From: a virus
Virus record (IMG/VR): IMGVR_UViG_3300025769_000033
Coordinates: 1 to 36,039 of that record
Length of the DNA: 36,039 nt
Strand: one strand, 5' to 3'
Position numbers and translations under genes: made by a program. The notes below the pieces were generated by a model, which was given only the letters and a program-made list of their open reading frames with translations, was not told the origin of the DNA and ran no database searches. The first letter of the stretch is position 1, and each line of letters starts with the position of its first letter. This document shows, in pieces, positions 7,462 through 14,727 of the stretch.

Positions 7462-7730
7462 CAGATAAACCTCTGTCTGCCTCTAATTTCCTTGGCCTCT
7501 CGGCCATGCAGCCGACCCGTCGCGACATGCGACTTCAGCTGCGCCTTGACCTGCTCTATCACCTTGAGACCATCACGCAGGCGCATCACGCCGCGCTCGT
7601 CCTCGGTCTTCAGAAGCATGTCCAGATACGCGGCTGTCAGATCGGCAAACGCGTTATGCAGCAATGGATGCTCCAGCAGCATGCGCGCATCACCCGCGCG
7701 CAGGTCAGCTTCCTCGGGCGTCAAGATCAA
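7461..7730 (-). CDS. Small helical hypothetical protein (89 aa)
   Basis: No family is recognised. It is predicted almost fully helical: TPEEADLRAGDARMLLEHP, then AAYLDMLLKTEDERGVMRLRDGLKVIEQVKAQL, with a basic end (GREAKEIRGRQRF). Similar short proteins often lie between portal-side genes and scaffold in short-tailed phages. It overlaps both neighbours by a few bases, so it is translated as part of the head operon. Confidence 0.65.
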   Translation of the reverse strand: MILTPEEADLRAGDARMLLEHPLLHNAFADLTAAYLDMLLKTEDERGVMRLRDGLKVIEQVKAQLKSHVATGRLHGREAKEIRGRQRFI

Positions 7731-8419
7731 TTGCTCTCGTCAATGCCTCGGGCGCGGTAGAGCGCGATCGACATGGCTTGGGACTTACCCAGCTGTTGGT
7801 CGCTCGGCACGTCCTCGCCGTCGTCGTTGCGAACGGTGAACAGCTGGCCCGAATAAGGCTGGCTGTAGTCCACGTCGTAAGTCCCCCCGCCGGCGTCCTT
7901 GAACAACTCAAAGACCGAAAACGGCGTTTGGTTGCCGAAATTCGCTTGGCCCAAAGCGCGCTCCAGGCGCATCAGATCGCGCATCGTATACGCGCCCTTG
8001 CCCTGCTCCTCGCCCACGTCGGTAGCGCCAGTGCCGTCATCGGGCACGAACGTGCCCTCGGGCTGGATCGGCGTGATCTGGGTGCCGCCAAGCACGCCGG
8101 CCGGAGCCGCAAGGCTCGTCTGCATCGGCATGCCGGCCATCAGACCCATTGGGCCTTGATAGCGGCCACCCTGTACCGGGTCCGGTACAGTGCCACTCAT
8201 CGCCGCCTGCGGGTTGACGCCGAACAGGTCAGGCCGCGCCAGGGGCCGGTACTGATAGCCTTGCAGGACGCCACCAGCGAATTGCTTCTGCTTGGCGAGC
8301 TGATCGTCCTTCGACAGCTTCGCGCCGGGCAGCGTCATCATCTGAGGCTTGTAGACCGGCAGGCGCGGATCGACCTGCGACGGAGCCGGCATGTAGTTGT
8401 AGCCGCCGAACATCACCAT
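7727..8419 (-). CDS. Hypothetical structural-operon protein (230 aa)
   Basis: The sequence is Gly-, Pro-, Met- and Gln-rich with few predicted secondary elements until a helical segment near residue 140 (GKGAYTMRDLMRLERALGQA). The N-terminus has MVMFGGYNYMPAPS; two overlapping start choices (residues 1 and 3) are possible. I do not recognise a family. Its place between portal and scaffold suggests a minor head protein. Confidence 0.6.
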   Translation of the reverse strand: MVMFGGYNYMPAPSQVDPRLPVYKPQMMTLPGAKLSKDDQLAKQKQFAGGVLQGYQYRPLARPDLFGVNPQAAMSGTVPDPVQGGRYQGPMGLMAGMPMQTSLAAPAGVLGGTQITPIQPEGTFVPDDGTGATDVGEEQGKGAYTMRDLMRLERALGQANFGNQTPFSVFELFKDAGGGTYDVDYSQPYSGQLFTVRNDDGEDVPSDQQLGKSQAMSIALYRARGIDESN

Positions 8420-8688
8420 AGTTTCAGCCCTTCTTTTTCTTGCCGGACTTCACCGGCTTTCCGGCCTTCTTGGCGGCAGCCTTGGCCTTCGCCATCCCCT
8501 TCGCCGTGTAGGCGTAGTGCTTCTTCCCGACCATCGGCACGGCAGGTCTCCTCGTAGCAATGCAGGTGTAGGTTGGTTCCATCGCCCAGCACGATCAGGC
8601 CGGGCACGTTTAGGTCGATCAGCCGACCGCAGGCTTGACAGGGGACATCTCTCTGACGCGGCCTCGCGCCCGATGTCCGTCGCCTCAA
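8413..8688 (-). CDS. Small zinc-finger-like protein, TTG start (91 aa)
   Basis: Residues 17-50 contain CQAC and, further on, HLHCYEETC, a four-ligand zinc pattern around a beta hairpin (LNVPGLIVLGDGTNLH). The start is probably the TTG overlapping the portal stop (TTGA), because no ATG or GTG precedes the cysteine motif. Past residue 50 the reading frame is shared with the nested Lys-rich gene at 8424-8534, and the tail (GEGDGEGQGCRQEG) looks like the off-frame shadow of that gene. The functional part may be only the first 50 residues. Confidence 0.5.
   Translation of the reverse strand: MRRRTSGARPRQRDVPCQACGRLIDLNVPGLIVLGDGTNLHLHCYEETCRADGREEALRLHGEGDGEGQGCRQEGRKAGEVRQEKEGLKLW
8424..8534 (-). 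CDS. Nested Lys-rich micro-protein (36 aa)
   Basis: This gene of 36 codons starts MVGKKHYAYTAKGMAKAK and ends in KSGKKKKG, almost only Lys, Ala and Gly after the first ten residues. A strong GAGGAG site lies 8 bases before the ATG, and the next gene starts 4 bases after its stop. Short basic proteins beginning GKKHYAYT-KG occur beside portal genes of several marine phages, so I regard it as real. It lies wholly within the frame of the zinc-finger ORF. A DNA-binding or DNA-condensing role is a guess from composition. Confidence 0.7.
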   Translation of the reverse strand: MVGKKHYAYTAKGMAKAKAAAKKAGKPVKSGKKKKG

Positions 8689-10832
8689 ACTTTGGCCGCC
8701 TGGATGCGCAGCTTTTCCTGCTCGATCTGGTATTTCATCTCGGCCTCGCGCTCCTTGAGCGATACCTCGCGCTCGCGCAGCGCAAGCTCAGCGGCCTTGC
8801 GATCGGCCTCGGCCTGCAACTCAGCGCCCATCTTGACGCTGTCCACCTCGGCCTCAAACGCCAGCTTCTCGCGCTCAAGTTCGAGCTTCTCGCGCTCGAT
8901 CTGGACCTGCGCCTTGATCAGCTCAATATTCGGGTCAGGCTGCGGCGGGGGCGGCGGCGGCTGCGTTGCCGGGTCCTTGAAATACCGCGCCGGCGACGTG
9001 ATGCCCGCGATCCGCAAAAGCTCGCCAAGCGTGTTGTAGTATTGCTCGAAGCCGACAAGCGGGTTGTTCGGACCAGCCGTCGTCAGGATCTTTTCCTGGA
9101 TCGCCAGGATGCCCTGGTACAACGCCGTTTGCTTGTCGCGATGGCCGGCAAGCCCAACCGATACCGTCACGTCCATGTCGGCGTTGAGCGCATTCGGATC
9201 GACCCGCACCACCTTGTCGCGCAAGCGGAAAACAAACTCGCCGTCGAAATACCTCAAGAACGTCTGCAATAGGCCCTTGAACAGCGGCTTGATGCCGCAT
9301 TCCGCCAAGTTCCGCGCCACCATCTCGGTGCGAGCCGTCGCCGCATCAAAGCGCAACGCCGCAGCCGTGGCCGTCTCATTCTGCAAGCTCGTCGGGTCGA
9401 GGCCCATGCCATCCAGCGTCACGCCCGTGCGCGCCGCTCGCAGGGTGTTCATATACTCGAGCACCGGCAGCACCTGCGTGCCGACCAGAGGCGTGCCGAT
9501 CGGCGTGATCACGTTTTGCCCTTTCGTGCGAACGATGCCGCCCGGCTCCTGGGTCGAGAGGTCGTCCATATTGACTTCGCTATCGACGACCGCCAGACGC
9601 GGCGAGACGCCTTGATAGGTCGCATCCAGCACAGAGCGTTGCAGGGCCGTCAGAACCTGCTGGCTCTCGCTCGCCAATGACGCGACGCCGAGGCCAATGA
9701 CACGGTAGGGCAGCAGGACCGGCGACCAGCACGCGAACGGGATGTGATCGACCTCCTCGTGATAGAGCAACTCCATCGCATTCTGGAACCCAGCCGTCAT
9801 ACAGTGATGGATCTCACCAATGCCGTCGCCGTCCAGATCAACGCGGATGTAACAGTCCAGCACCTCGATGCGCCTGTTGCTTTCCGCCCCGGCCTCGCCG
9901 CCCATATCGTTGTCGTATTCGCTGTCCTCGTACCGCTCGAGGTAGTCCTGGTTGAGGCTGTACTCGGTGTCGCCGTAGGGCAGGCTGTCCACAACGTCAG
10001 CGGGAAAGCCCATCGCGCGAAGCTCGGAGCGCGTCTTGAACACCCGGTGACCGATGAAGCGGCAGTCCTCAAAGGTCGGGCTGGTCGCGTTGCGGTCGAT
10101 CACGAACTGCTCGGGCGCGACGTTCTCAACGCATATCTTGTCTTTGGGTTTGCGGATGCGCCGGCGGATGTCGTGCAACATCAGCGGCTGCATGACCGGC
10201 ATGCCCATCGCGTCGATCACCGGCTGGCCAAGCTCATCGAGGACCGGCAGCATCGCCCCGTTAGGGTCGGGATACGCCGTGTGCTCCACGACATCGGCCT
10301 CGACATCCATGTCGAGCCGCGCCATCTCCTCGTCGGTCAGCCCAGACAGCGTCTCGATCTTCACCTCGATCGAAGTATCGTAATACCATTTGATCACGCC
10401 GACATCGCTGATCAGCCCATCCTTGATGTAGGTGGACACGAGCCGGTGGCCGTCGTTCATTTTCGTGAGGATATGGTCAACGACATCCGTTGCCTGCTCG
10501 GCAACCTCTTCGTCGCCATCGCCCACCGGCTCAAACTGCGCAACGCCATCGCTGATCGCCAGCCGATGCAGATACGGGACCAGAGCCTCGACGGTCTCCA
10601 GCACGCTCCGGTCGAGCACTTGGCTCCTGCCGGCCCGCTCGTCGCCCTGCGGCTGGCCCAGGTACTGGGACAAGTTCAGCGCGCGGCGCTCGACGATCGT
10701 GTCGGTGTCGTAGCCGATCGCATCCTGGGCCTCGGCCTGGATGATATTGATCAGCTCGTCTTCGGTAGACGCATCGGGGGTCTGCTCTTCGCCGACCTCC
10801 TCGATCTCCACCGTTTCTTCGATCATCACCAT
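8685..10832 (-). CDS. Portal protein, SU10-type (715 aa)
   Basis: After an acidic leader, residues ~40-130 (RALNLSQYLGQPQGDERAG, then SQVLDRSVLETVEALVPYL) match the start of the large portal proteins of SU10-like short-tailed phages. The middle has CVENVAPEQFVIDRNATSP and a VIGLGVASL segment, and the TRTEMVARNLAECGIKPLF region marks the wing/stem part. A Pro-rich linker at ~625 leads to an 80-residue charged coiled coil at the C-terminus (ERREKLELEREK-like repeats), which probably forms the crown or barrel. The length is normal for the group. It directly follows the terminase stop (TAG then ATG). Confidence 0.9.
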   Translation of the reverse strand: MVMIEETVEIEEVGEEQTPDASTEDELINIIQAEAQDAIGYDTDTIVERRALNLSQYLGQPQGDERAGRSQVLDRSVLETVEALVPYLHRLAISDGVAQFEPVGDGDEEVAEQATDVVDHILTKMNDGHRLVSTYIKDGLISDVGVIKWYYDTSIEVKIETLSGLTDEEMARLDMDVEADVVEHTAYPDPNGAMLPVLDELGQPVIDAMGMPVMQPLMLHDIRRRIRKPKDKICVENVAPEQFVIDRNATSPTFEDCRFIGHRVFKTRSELRAMGFPADVVDSLPYGDTEYSLNQDYLERYEDSEYDNDMGGEAGAESNRRIEVLDCYIRVDLDGDGIGEIHHCMTAGFQNAMELLYHEEVDHIPFACWSPVLLPYRVIGLGVASLASESQQVLTALQRSVLDATYQGVSPRLAVVDSEVNMDDLSTQEPGGIVRTKGQNVITPIGTPLVGTQVLPVLEYMNTLRAARTGVTLDGMGLDPTSLQNETATAAALRFDAATARTEMVARNLAECGIKPLFKGLLQTFLRYFDGEFVFRLRDKVVRVDPNALNADMDVTVSVGLAGHRDKQTALYQGILAIQEKILTTAGPNNPLVGFEQYYNTLGELLRIAGITSPARYFKDPATQPPPPPPQPDPNIELIKAQVQIEREKLELEREKLAFEAEVDSVKMGAELQAEADRKAAELALREREVSLKEREAEMKYQIEQEKLRIQAAKV

Positions 10833-12143
10833 CTAGCGTATCCAAGCTGTGTCGTTGGAAGGCTTCTGCGCCCAGCCGGCAACGTCCACCTCGGCCTCGG
10901 CGACCGCCATGGCCATGTATCGCACCGCGTCAGCCGGGTGCGTCGTCCAGTCTCGCTCCGGCGTCGCCCGGTACATCTGCCGTTTGTCGTCCCACGCCGC
11001 TCGATACTGTCGGAGCGCCTCAACTAACCGCTGGCATCTCTCCGAGCTGATCCACGTCCTCGGCAGCAGGTTGCGCACGGCATTGATGCCGTCGTCCACA
11101 CGCTGCTGCGGCAGCACCTCGCACCGCAGCCCAAGGCGCTCGAGCGTCTCCTGGCGCGTGATCCCAGTGCCAAGCTCGCGGGCCTGCACGTCGTGCGGCA
11201 GAAAATGGTTTCCGTAGCGATACGGCAGCGACCTCAAGTGCTCCACGTAGTGCGCCAGGCCGACGCCGCTGTTCTCGTAGTAGTCCAAGATCCACACCTC
11301 GCGGCCCACGATCGCCCACATGACGATCGCCGTCGCGTCTCCGATCCCAAGATCCCAGCTCGTATGCACCAGGACATCGCCCGGCGGCGTGATCGTCGTG
11401 ATCCTGCCGGCCTCGGTCAGATCCTCCATCTCGCGGGCGTAGTAGGCTCCGCGAATGCTCGCGGTCCAGGAGCACTCGAACTCTTGCAGATACTGCTCTC
11501 GCGTCAGCTGGCGCTTGGCCGCGTGCAACTCGTCTTTCGGGACGATCCCGGTCTCGCTGGCCTTGCGGATCGCGACCATCCACTCGCCGGTGTCGTCCTC
11601 CTCGGCCTGCTGAACCAAGTCGTAGAAGGCATTCCGCCCTCTCGGCGTGCCGAGAAAGATCGCCCAGCCCTTGCGATCGACCAGTGCCGGGCGGATCACC
11701 TCGCCCCAGAGCCGCGGGTCCATCTGCGCGACCTCGTCCATCACCACGCCGTCGAAGCCTTGGCCTCGCAGCGTGTCGGGGTTATCGCCCCCAAACAGCT
11801 GGATGCGCCCAATGTCTCCAAAGTCGGCGCGAAGCTCGGCCTCGTTGTAGGTCGCTATCGGAACGCAACGGCTGTAGTCCTTCAGCATGTCCCAAGCGAC
11901 TTGCTTGGCCTGCCGGTAGAGCGGCAGCACGATCGCATAGCGCCGACCCGGCTGTCCCGCCGAGAACAGCGCTCGCAGCGCATGGTTTACCGCAAACGTC
12001 GTTTTCCCAAAGCGGCGATGGCAGACCAAAACGCTAAAGCGCTTGAGCGCATGATGCAGGTCACTCTGCGCCGCCCTCGGTCGATACGGTAGGACGATCT
12101 CGGTCGTCTTCCCAGCGGATCGTGAGCGTGCCGGCATTGCCAC
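10833..12143 (-). CDS. terL: Terminase large subunit (436 aa)
   Basis: This ATP-driven DNA packaging motor cuts the genome and pumps it into the head. Residues 42-49 (HRRFGKTT) form a Walker A variant usual for TerL, residues 133-137 (VVMDE) form Walker B, and FLGTPRG at ~164 is the coupling motif. The nuclease domain shows the DLGIGD acidic motif at 264-269 and later acidic residues. The length is typical. The ATG at 12143 gives an 83-base overlap with the small terminase; a second ATG two codons on is equally possible. The stop is TAG. Confidence 0.93.
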   Translation of the reverse strand: MAMPARSRSAGKTTEIVLPYRPRAAQSDLHHALKRFSVLVCHRRFGKTTFAVNHALRALFSAGQPGRRYAIVLPLYRQAKQVAWDMLKDYSRCVPIATYNEAELRADFGDIGRIQLFGGDNPDTLRGQGFDGVVMDEVAQMDPRLWGEVIRPALVDRKGWAIFLGTPRGRNAFYDLVQQAEEDDTGEWMVAIRKASETGIVPKDELHAAKRQLTREQYLQEFECSWTASIRGAYYAREMEDLTEAGRITTITPPGDVLVHTSWDLGIGDATAIVMWAIVGREVWILDYYENSGVGLAHYVEHLRSLPYRYGNHFLPHDVQARELGTGITRQETLERLGLRCEVLPQQRVDDGINAVRNLLPRTWISSERCQRLVEALRQYRAAWDDKRQMYRATPERDWTTHPADAVRYMAMAVAEAEVDVAGWAQKPSNDTAWIR

Positions 12144-12435
12144 CTTGTCGATCGTCCTTGTCTCTTTCGCGCCACCCAGCCCGCGTTTTCAGAAAGAAGA
12201 TCGCGGCAGTCATTGCTTCGCGACCGTCGCCGATCGCCTTCGAGTAGAGGTTGCGCGCGACGTTGGTCACAGCCGCGTCAGCAGCGCTATCAAGCTCCTC
12301 GCGGTAGTATTTGAGCAGCGTTGAGCGATCGATGCCTAGCGCATGCGCCACCCGCTCTTGCGGGATGCCAAACGCGGTCATCTCCCAGACCACGCGCCGC
12401 GCTTTGTCCGTCGGCTCATGCGCCCGGCGTCCCAT
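12061..12435 (-). CDS. terS: Terminase small subunit (124 aa)
   Basis: An N-terminal helix-turn-helix (VWEMTAFGIPQERVAHALGIDRSTLLKYY, residues ~17-45) would recognise the packaging site; a helical oligomerisation region follows (AADAAVTNVARNLYSKAIGDGREAMTAAIFFLKTRAGW). The C-terminal tail is acidic and disordered and would contact TerL. This is the usual small terminase layout and it lies immediately upstream of TerL, overlapping its start. An AAAAGG ribosome site precedes the ATG. Confidence 0.88.
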   Translation of the reverse strand: MGRRAHEPTDKARRVVWEMTAFGIPQERVAHALGIDRSTLLKYYREELDSAADAAVTNVARNLYSKAIGDGREAMTAAIFFLKTRAGWRERDKDDRQGGNAGTLTIRWEDDRDRPTVSTEGGAE

Positions 12436-12510
12436 ATCAAGCCTTTTAGTAGTGTTGTTTTTTGGGTACTGTTTGACGCGCTGCGGCGTATTGCATTAGC
12501 CCCTGCGCCA

Positions 12511-12789
12511 TCAGCACTTCCACCTTTTCATCGACGCCCGCGCCCTCGTCGCCGGCCCTTTTGCGTTTTTCACAACGCCACCCATCCGCGCGCAAAATGA
12601 CTTGCGCCGCGCCGCGTCGGCTTTCGACGGCTTCTTGCCGGTCACCGGCGGCTTGAGGTTGGCCTTGTTTTTCGCGTTGTACGCTCGCCGCCCGGCGGCG
12701 GTCATGCCCGCGCCCTGGCTGGCTGGCAAATAGTGACGGCCTTTGCCTTTCGTCGTCCTGGCGATCGGCTTTGCCGACTTCCTTGCCAT
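12511..12789 (-). CDS. DUF6321-like basic protein (92 aa)
   Basis: The sequence ends KSFCARMGGVVKNAKGPATRARASMKRWKC and has KNKANLKPPVTGKK in the middle; this is the pattern of the DUF6321 family of small phage proteins commonly found near terminase genes. It is strongly basic (Lys and Arg more than a quarter of residues). The N-terminal KGRHYLPASQGAGMTAAGRRAYN fits the same family. The function is unknown; DNA binding is plausible. Its ATG overlaps the stop of the upstream gene (TGATG). Confidence 0.75.
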   Translation of the reverse strand: MARKSAKPIARTTKGKGRHYLPASQGAGMTAAGRRAYNAKNKANLKPPVTGKKPSKADAARRKSFCARMGGVVKNAKGPATRARASMKRWKC

Positions 12790-12962
12790 CAGTGATACAC
12801 CGGCTCTGGCAGCATTGCGCCCACCCAGGCCTCGGCCTCTGCCGCGCTCTCGAAAGACGCGAATATGATCACGTCCACCCGGCCCTGACTCGTCTCCCGC
12901 AGCATGACGCGCGCCTCCCCAACCTGCGCTTCCGGCAGGTCGAAAAAAGAGGGCTCAGGCAT
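12789..12962 (-). CDS. Small hypothetical protein (57 aa)
   Basis: From the ATG at 12962 the product starts MPEPSFFDLPEAQVGEARV and continues with a beta-alpha pattern (GRVDVIIFASFESAAEAEAWVGAML). An in-frame extension upstream would read through the terminator hairpin and is unlikely. It is the first gene after the tandem terminators, so it opens the late transcript. No family is recognised. Confidence 0.6.
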   Translation of the reverse strand: MPEPSFFDLPEAQVGEARVMLRETSQGRVDVIIFASFESAAEAEAWVGAMLPEPVYH

Positions 12963-12982
12963 GTTTAGGCTTTCAAAATGAA

Positions 12983-13023
12983 AAAGCCCCGACCCAGTAT
13001 TTTTGCCGGAGGATCGGGGCTTT
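12983..13023 (-). terminator. Tandem terminator hairpin, most distal copy
   Basis: A 10-bp perfect stem, AAAGCCCCGA against TCGGGGCTTT, encloses a loop of about 21 nt. On the minus strand the stem is followed by a T tract. The stem and flanks repeat those of the hairpin at 13062-13104, so the pair form a ~47-bp direct repeat. Confidence 0.85.
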
Positions 13024-13061
13024 AATTTCACTGATGCGGCAAACGCTGGTGCAGGCATGAA

Positions 13062-13104
13062 AAAGCCCCGACCCGGTATTTTTTTGGCAGAGGATCGGGG
13101 CTTT
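13062..13104 (-). terminator. Tandem terminator hairpin, middle copy
   Basis: This has the same 10-bp stem as the hairpin at 12983-13023, with a loop of 23 nt, and five T residues after the stem on the minus strand. Together the two copies would strongly block leftward transcription into the packaging genes unless RNA polymerase is modified. Confidence 0.85.
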
Positions 13105-13177
13105 CACGTCAGCACCAAGAAAGGACCGACCCACCATTCTTCGCAGGCGGATCTGGCTACCATCCCCACAAACGACA

Positions 13178-13200
13178 AAGCCCCGGCGGGGCCAGGGCTT
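13178..13200 (-). terminator. Third hairpin, promoter-proximal
   Basis: The stem AAGCCC against GGGCTT lies about 20 bases beyond the expected start of the late transcript and resembles the sequence of the two longer hairpins. It lacks a strong T tract on the minus strand, so it may act as a pause or weak terminator. Confidence 0.5.
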
Positions 13201-13224
13201 CATCGGAGTTATAGAGATAAACAC

Positions 13225-13253
13225 AAGATACAGTTCGAGATCCGAGCTGTCAA
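13225..13253 (-). promoter_or_regulatory. Late promoter candidate (lambda PR'-like)
   Basis: On the minus strand there is a perfect -35 TTGACA (13253-13248), a 17-base spacer and the -10 TATCTT (13230-13225). It lies just past the stop of the 72-aa gene and points toward terminase. Three hairpins follow within about 240 bases, so unassisted transcripts should be short. Confidence 0.75.
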
Positions 13254-13259
13254 CAGCAT

Positions 13260-13478
13260 CTAGTCCTCGGCGGTATCCTCCGCCAAACGATCGATCGTCG
13301 GCTGTAGATCCGCGAGCATGTCCTCCAGCTGGCGCGCGACATCATCGAAGCAGATGCCGGGACGCCCTTGCGTGTAGCCAAAAGCGGCCACGGCCTCGTC
13401 GGCGCGCTTGCGAGCATGCCACAAAAGATCCGCGACGGTGCGGTATTCGTTAAATTCGGCGATCGCAAAATTGTTCAT
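13260..13478 (-). CDS. Small hypothetical protein (72 aa)
   Basis: The ATG at 13478 is preceded by AAGGGAGGA at good spacing, which decides the start over an upstream GTG- or ATG-less extension. The product is acidic and helical (MNNFAIAEFNEYRTVADLLWHARKRADEAVAAFGY..., ending DRLAEDTAED). It shares no motif I can name. It forms a two-gene unit with the 127-aa gene, read from the promoter at 13961-13988. Confidence 0.65.
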   Translation of the reverse strand: MNNFAIAEFNEYRTVADLLWHARKRADEAVAAFGYTQGRPGICFDDVARQLEDMLADLQPTIDRLAEDTAED

Positions 13479-13526
13479 GTCATCCTCCCTTGTTGGGGCC
13501 GGTTCCCCGGCCCCCAATGATCCGCT

Positions 13527-13910
13527 TTAAAAAGTAAAGTCGCGATATTGACGGCGCTTGCCGATGCGCAGGCCATAGCCGCCACTTTTGTTCCAGCGGC
13601 CCGTCTCCGCGTTAAAAAACACTTCTTCCCACTGGCCCGACCGCGCTTTGCGGAAAACGTATTCAGCGCCGTGAGGATCGGGCGCGTACTCGTAGTCCTG
13701 GCTTTCGCTCACACCGTTGGAGTCAACGCGCTTGGCGTGATCGCGCTGCACGGTGACGCGGTTGCCGTCGACGTTGGTCACGGTCGCCGCGTAGCGGTCG
13801 GACCAGCTCAAGATCGTCGCGCCCATCCCAACCGTCGCTTTGGGCTCGCCGATGGTCATGCGGCTGTACAGATGATTCACGACGCTGTCTGTTTGGGTTC
13901 CGAGTTTCAT
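13527..13910 (-). CDS. Conserved hypothetical phage protein (127 aa)
   Basis: The product contains GMGATILSWSDRYAATV, then DHAKRVDSNGVSESQDYEY and a C-terminal SGGYGLRIGKRRQYRDFTF. I recall this pattern (MGATI-WSDR..., SESQ-YE, GGYGLRIG) from small proteins of many tailed phages and prophages with no assigned function. A clear AAGGGAG site lies 7 bases before the ATG. It is the first gene after the leftward promoter at 13961-13988. Confidence 0.75.
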   Translation of the reverse strand: MKLGTQTDSVVNHLYSRMTIGEPKATVGMGATILSWSDRYAATVTNVDGNRVTVQRDHAKRVDSNGVSESQDYEYAPDPHGAEYVFRKARSGQWEEVFFNAETGRWNKSGGYGLRIGKRRQYRDFTF

Positions 13911-13960
13911 GGTCTTTCTCCCTTACTGGGTCGGGCCTTCCCGCCCCTGTTGACACACTG

Positions 13961-13988
13961 TATATATGAACTTTCGGGGCATTATCAA
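13961..13988 (-). promoter_or_regulatory. Leftward promoter of the two-gene accessory unit
   Basis: On the minus strand TTGATA, a 16-base spacer and TATATA precede the 127-aa gene with a ~44-base leader. Two direct copies of ATGAACTTT (plus strand 13966-13974 and 13998-14006, 32 bp apart, about three helical turns) flank the -35 and are candidate operators, perhaps for the small HTH protein encoded divergently. Confidence 0.65.
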
Positions 13989-14007
13989 GAGAGATACATG
14001 AACTTTT

Positions 14008-14036
14008 TTGACATTTTTTCTGCGCGCGCTTATATC
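14008..14036 (+). promoter_or_regulatory. Rightward promoter of the small HTH gene
   Basis: TTGACA (14008-14013), a 17-base spacer and TATATC (14031-14036) are followed by only seven bases before ATG at 14044, so transcription should start at or next to the initiation codon. It is divergent from the promoter at 13961-13988 and one candidate operator (13998-14006) abuts its -35. Confidence 0.65.
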
Positions 14037-14043
14037 CACCGAC

Positions 14044-14256
14044 ATGACAAGACATGACCTCACAATGCGCCTTCAGGCGCTGGACATCACGGCCAAGCAG
14101 CTGGCGCAGCGGCTCGGCGTGACGTGGCGCGCCGTCGCCAAGGCTTGCGCGAATAGCAGCCGAAATTTGACCGCCCTGATCGACGCTCTGGAGATCATGA
14201 CGCCGGAGCAGCGCGCCGCATGGCTAGGTGATCCGCCACCGGACGGCGATGTCTGA
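14044..14256 (+). CDS. Small HTH regulator, probably leaderless (70 aa)
   Basis: Residues ~12-35 (LDITAKQLAQRLGVTWRAVAKA) form a helix-turn-helix; the remainder is helical with an acidic-Pro tail. I place the start at 14044 because the promoter's expected start point coincides with that ATG and no ribosome site is present; an ATG at 14008 would overlap the -35 box. Its position between divergent promoters suggests a repressor of its own and the leftward promoter. The 3' end overlaps the converging gene on the other strand by 33 bases. Confidence 0.65.
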   Translation: MTRHDLTMRLQALDITAKQLAQRLGVTWRAVAKACANSSRNLTALIDALEIMTPEQRAAWLGDPPPDGDV

Positions 14257-14727
14257 CAGCCCGCTGCGCAGAGCCTCGATCGGCGTCCGCTTTTCGGTCG
14301 GCCAGTGGCGTCGCAGCGCCCATACGCCCGGCCACTCGCCGTGCGCGCAGCAGCCCAGCACGACGCTGCGCTCCCTGGCGTCGAGCGGGCGCATCGCCTC
14401 GCGCAGCATCTCCCGCGCATGCGCCTCCGCTTCCGGGCCGGCCTCGGCTCCGACGCTCTGATCGTAACGAGAGGTGACGCGCGACCTTAGTTGCGCAAGC
14501 TCGGCGTACTGCCGGACCTTGATCCCGGCGGCATGCTGCGGGTCGGTCAGCAAAGCTCGGTGCAGCATTACGTCGAGTGGGTGCTCGTAAAGCACCCTGC
14601 GCACCGTCTCGACCGCCTTCCCGGCTTTCGGGCGCATGGCCTGATCGACGACGGGAGAATGCTGGCGGCGCTCCGGCGTCTCGATCAGGAGCGGAGGCGG
14701 ATCTAGCGGGTTTCTTGTTTTAGCCAT
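14224..14727 (-). CDS. Last gene of the early operon; candidate late antiterminator (167 aa)
   Basis: The start at 14727 gives MAKTRNPLDPPPLLIETPER. A helical central region and a C-terminal part with LDARERSVVLGCCAHGEWPGVWALRRHW precede a final helix (IEALRSGLSDIAVRWR). The C-terminal half weakly recalls DUF6456-type helix-turn-helix proteins. I assign no firm family. As the final gene of the Cro operon, directly before a late promoter trapped by terminators, it occupies the place of lambda Q, so an antiterminator role is a position-based inference. Confidence 0.55.
   Translation of the reverse strand: MAKTRNPLDPPPLLIETPERRQHSPVVDQAMRPKAGKAVETVRRVLYEHPLDVMLHRALLTDPQHAAGIKVRQYAELAQLRSRVTSRYDQSVGAEAGPEAEAHAREMLREAMRPLDARERSVVLGCCAHGEWPGVWALRRHWPTEKRTPIEALRSGLSDIAVRWRIT

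Noticed and set aside
9744-11027. Long plus-strand ORF opposite the portal gene
   Set aside because: It is the complement of strong portal and terminase coding frames, typical of G+C-rich DNA, and has no ribosome site or domain.
12437-12510. A 16-codon ORF before the small terminase
   Set aside because: Too short, no ribosome site at good spacing, no protein-like pattern; the gap probably holds only the terS leader.
12973-13224. Minus-strand ORF through the tandem hairpins (repeated KNTGSGLF)
   Set aside because: Its repeats are the terminators themselves, and no ribosome site precedes it.
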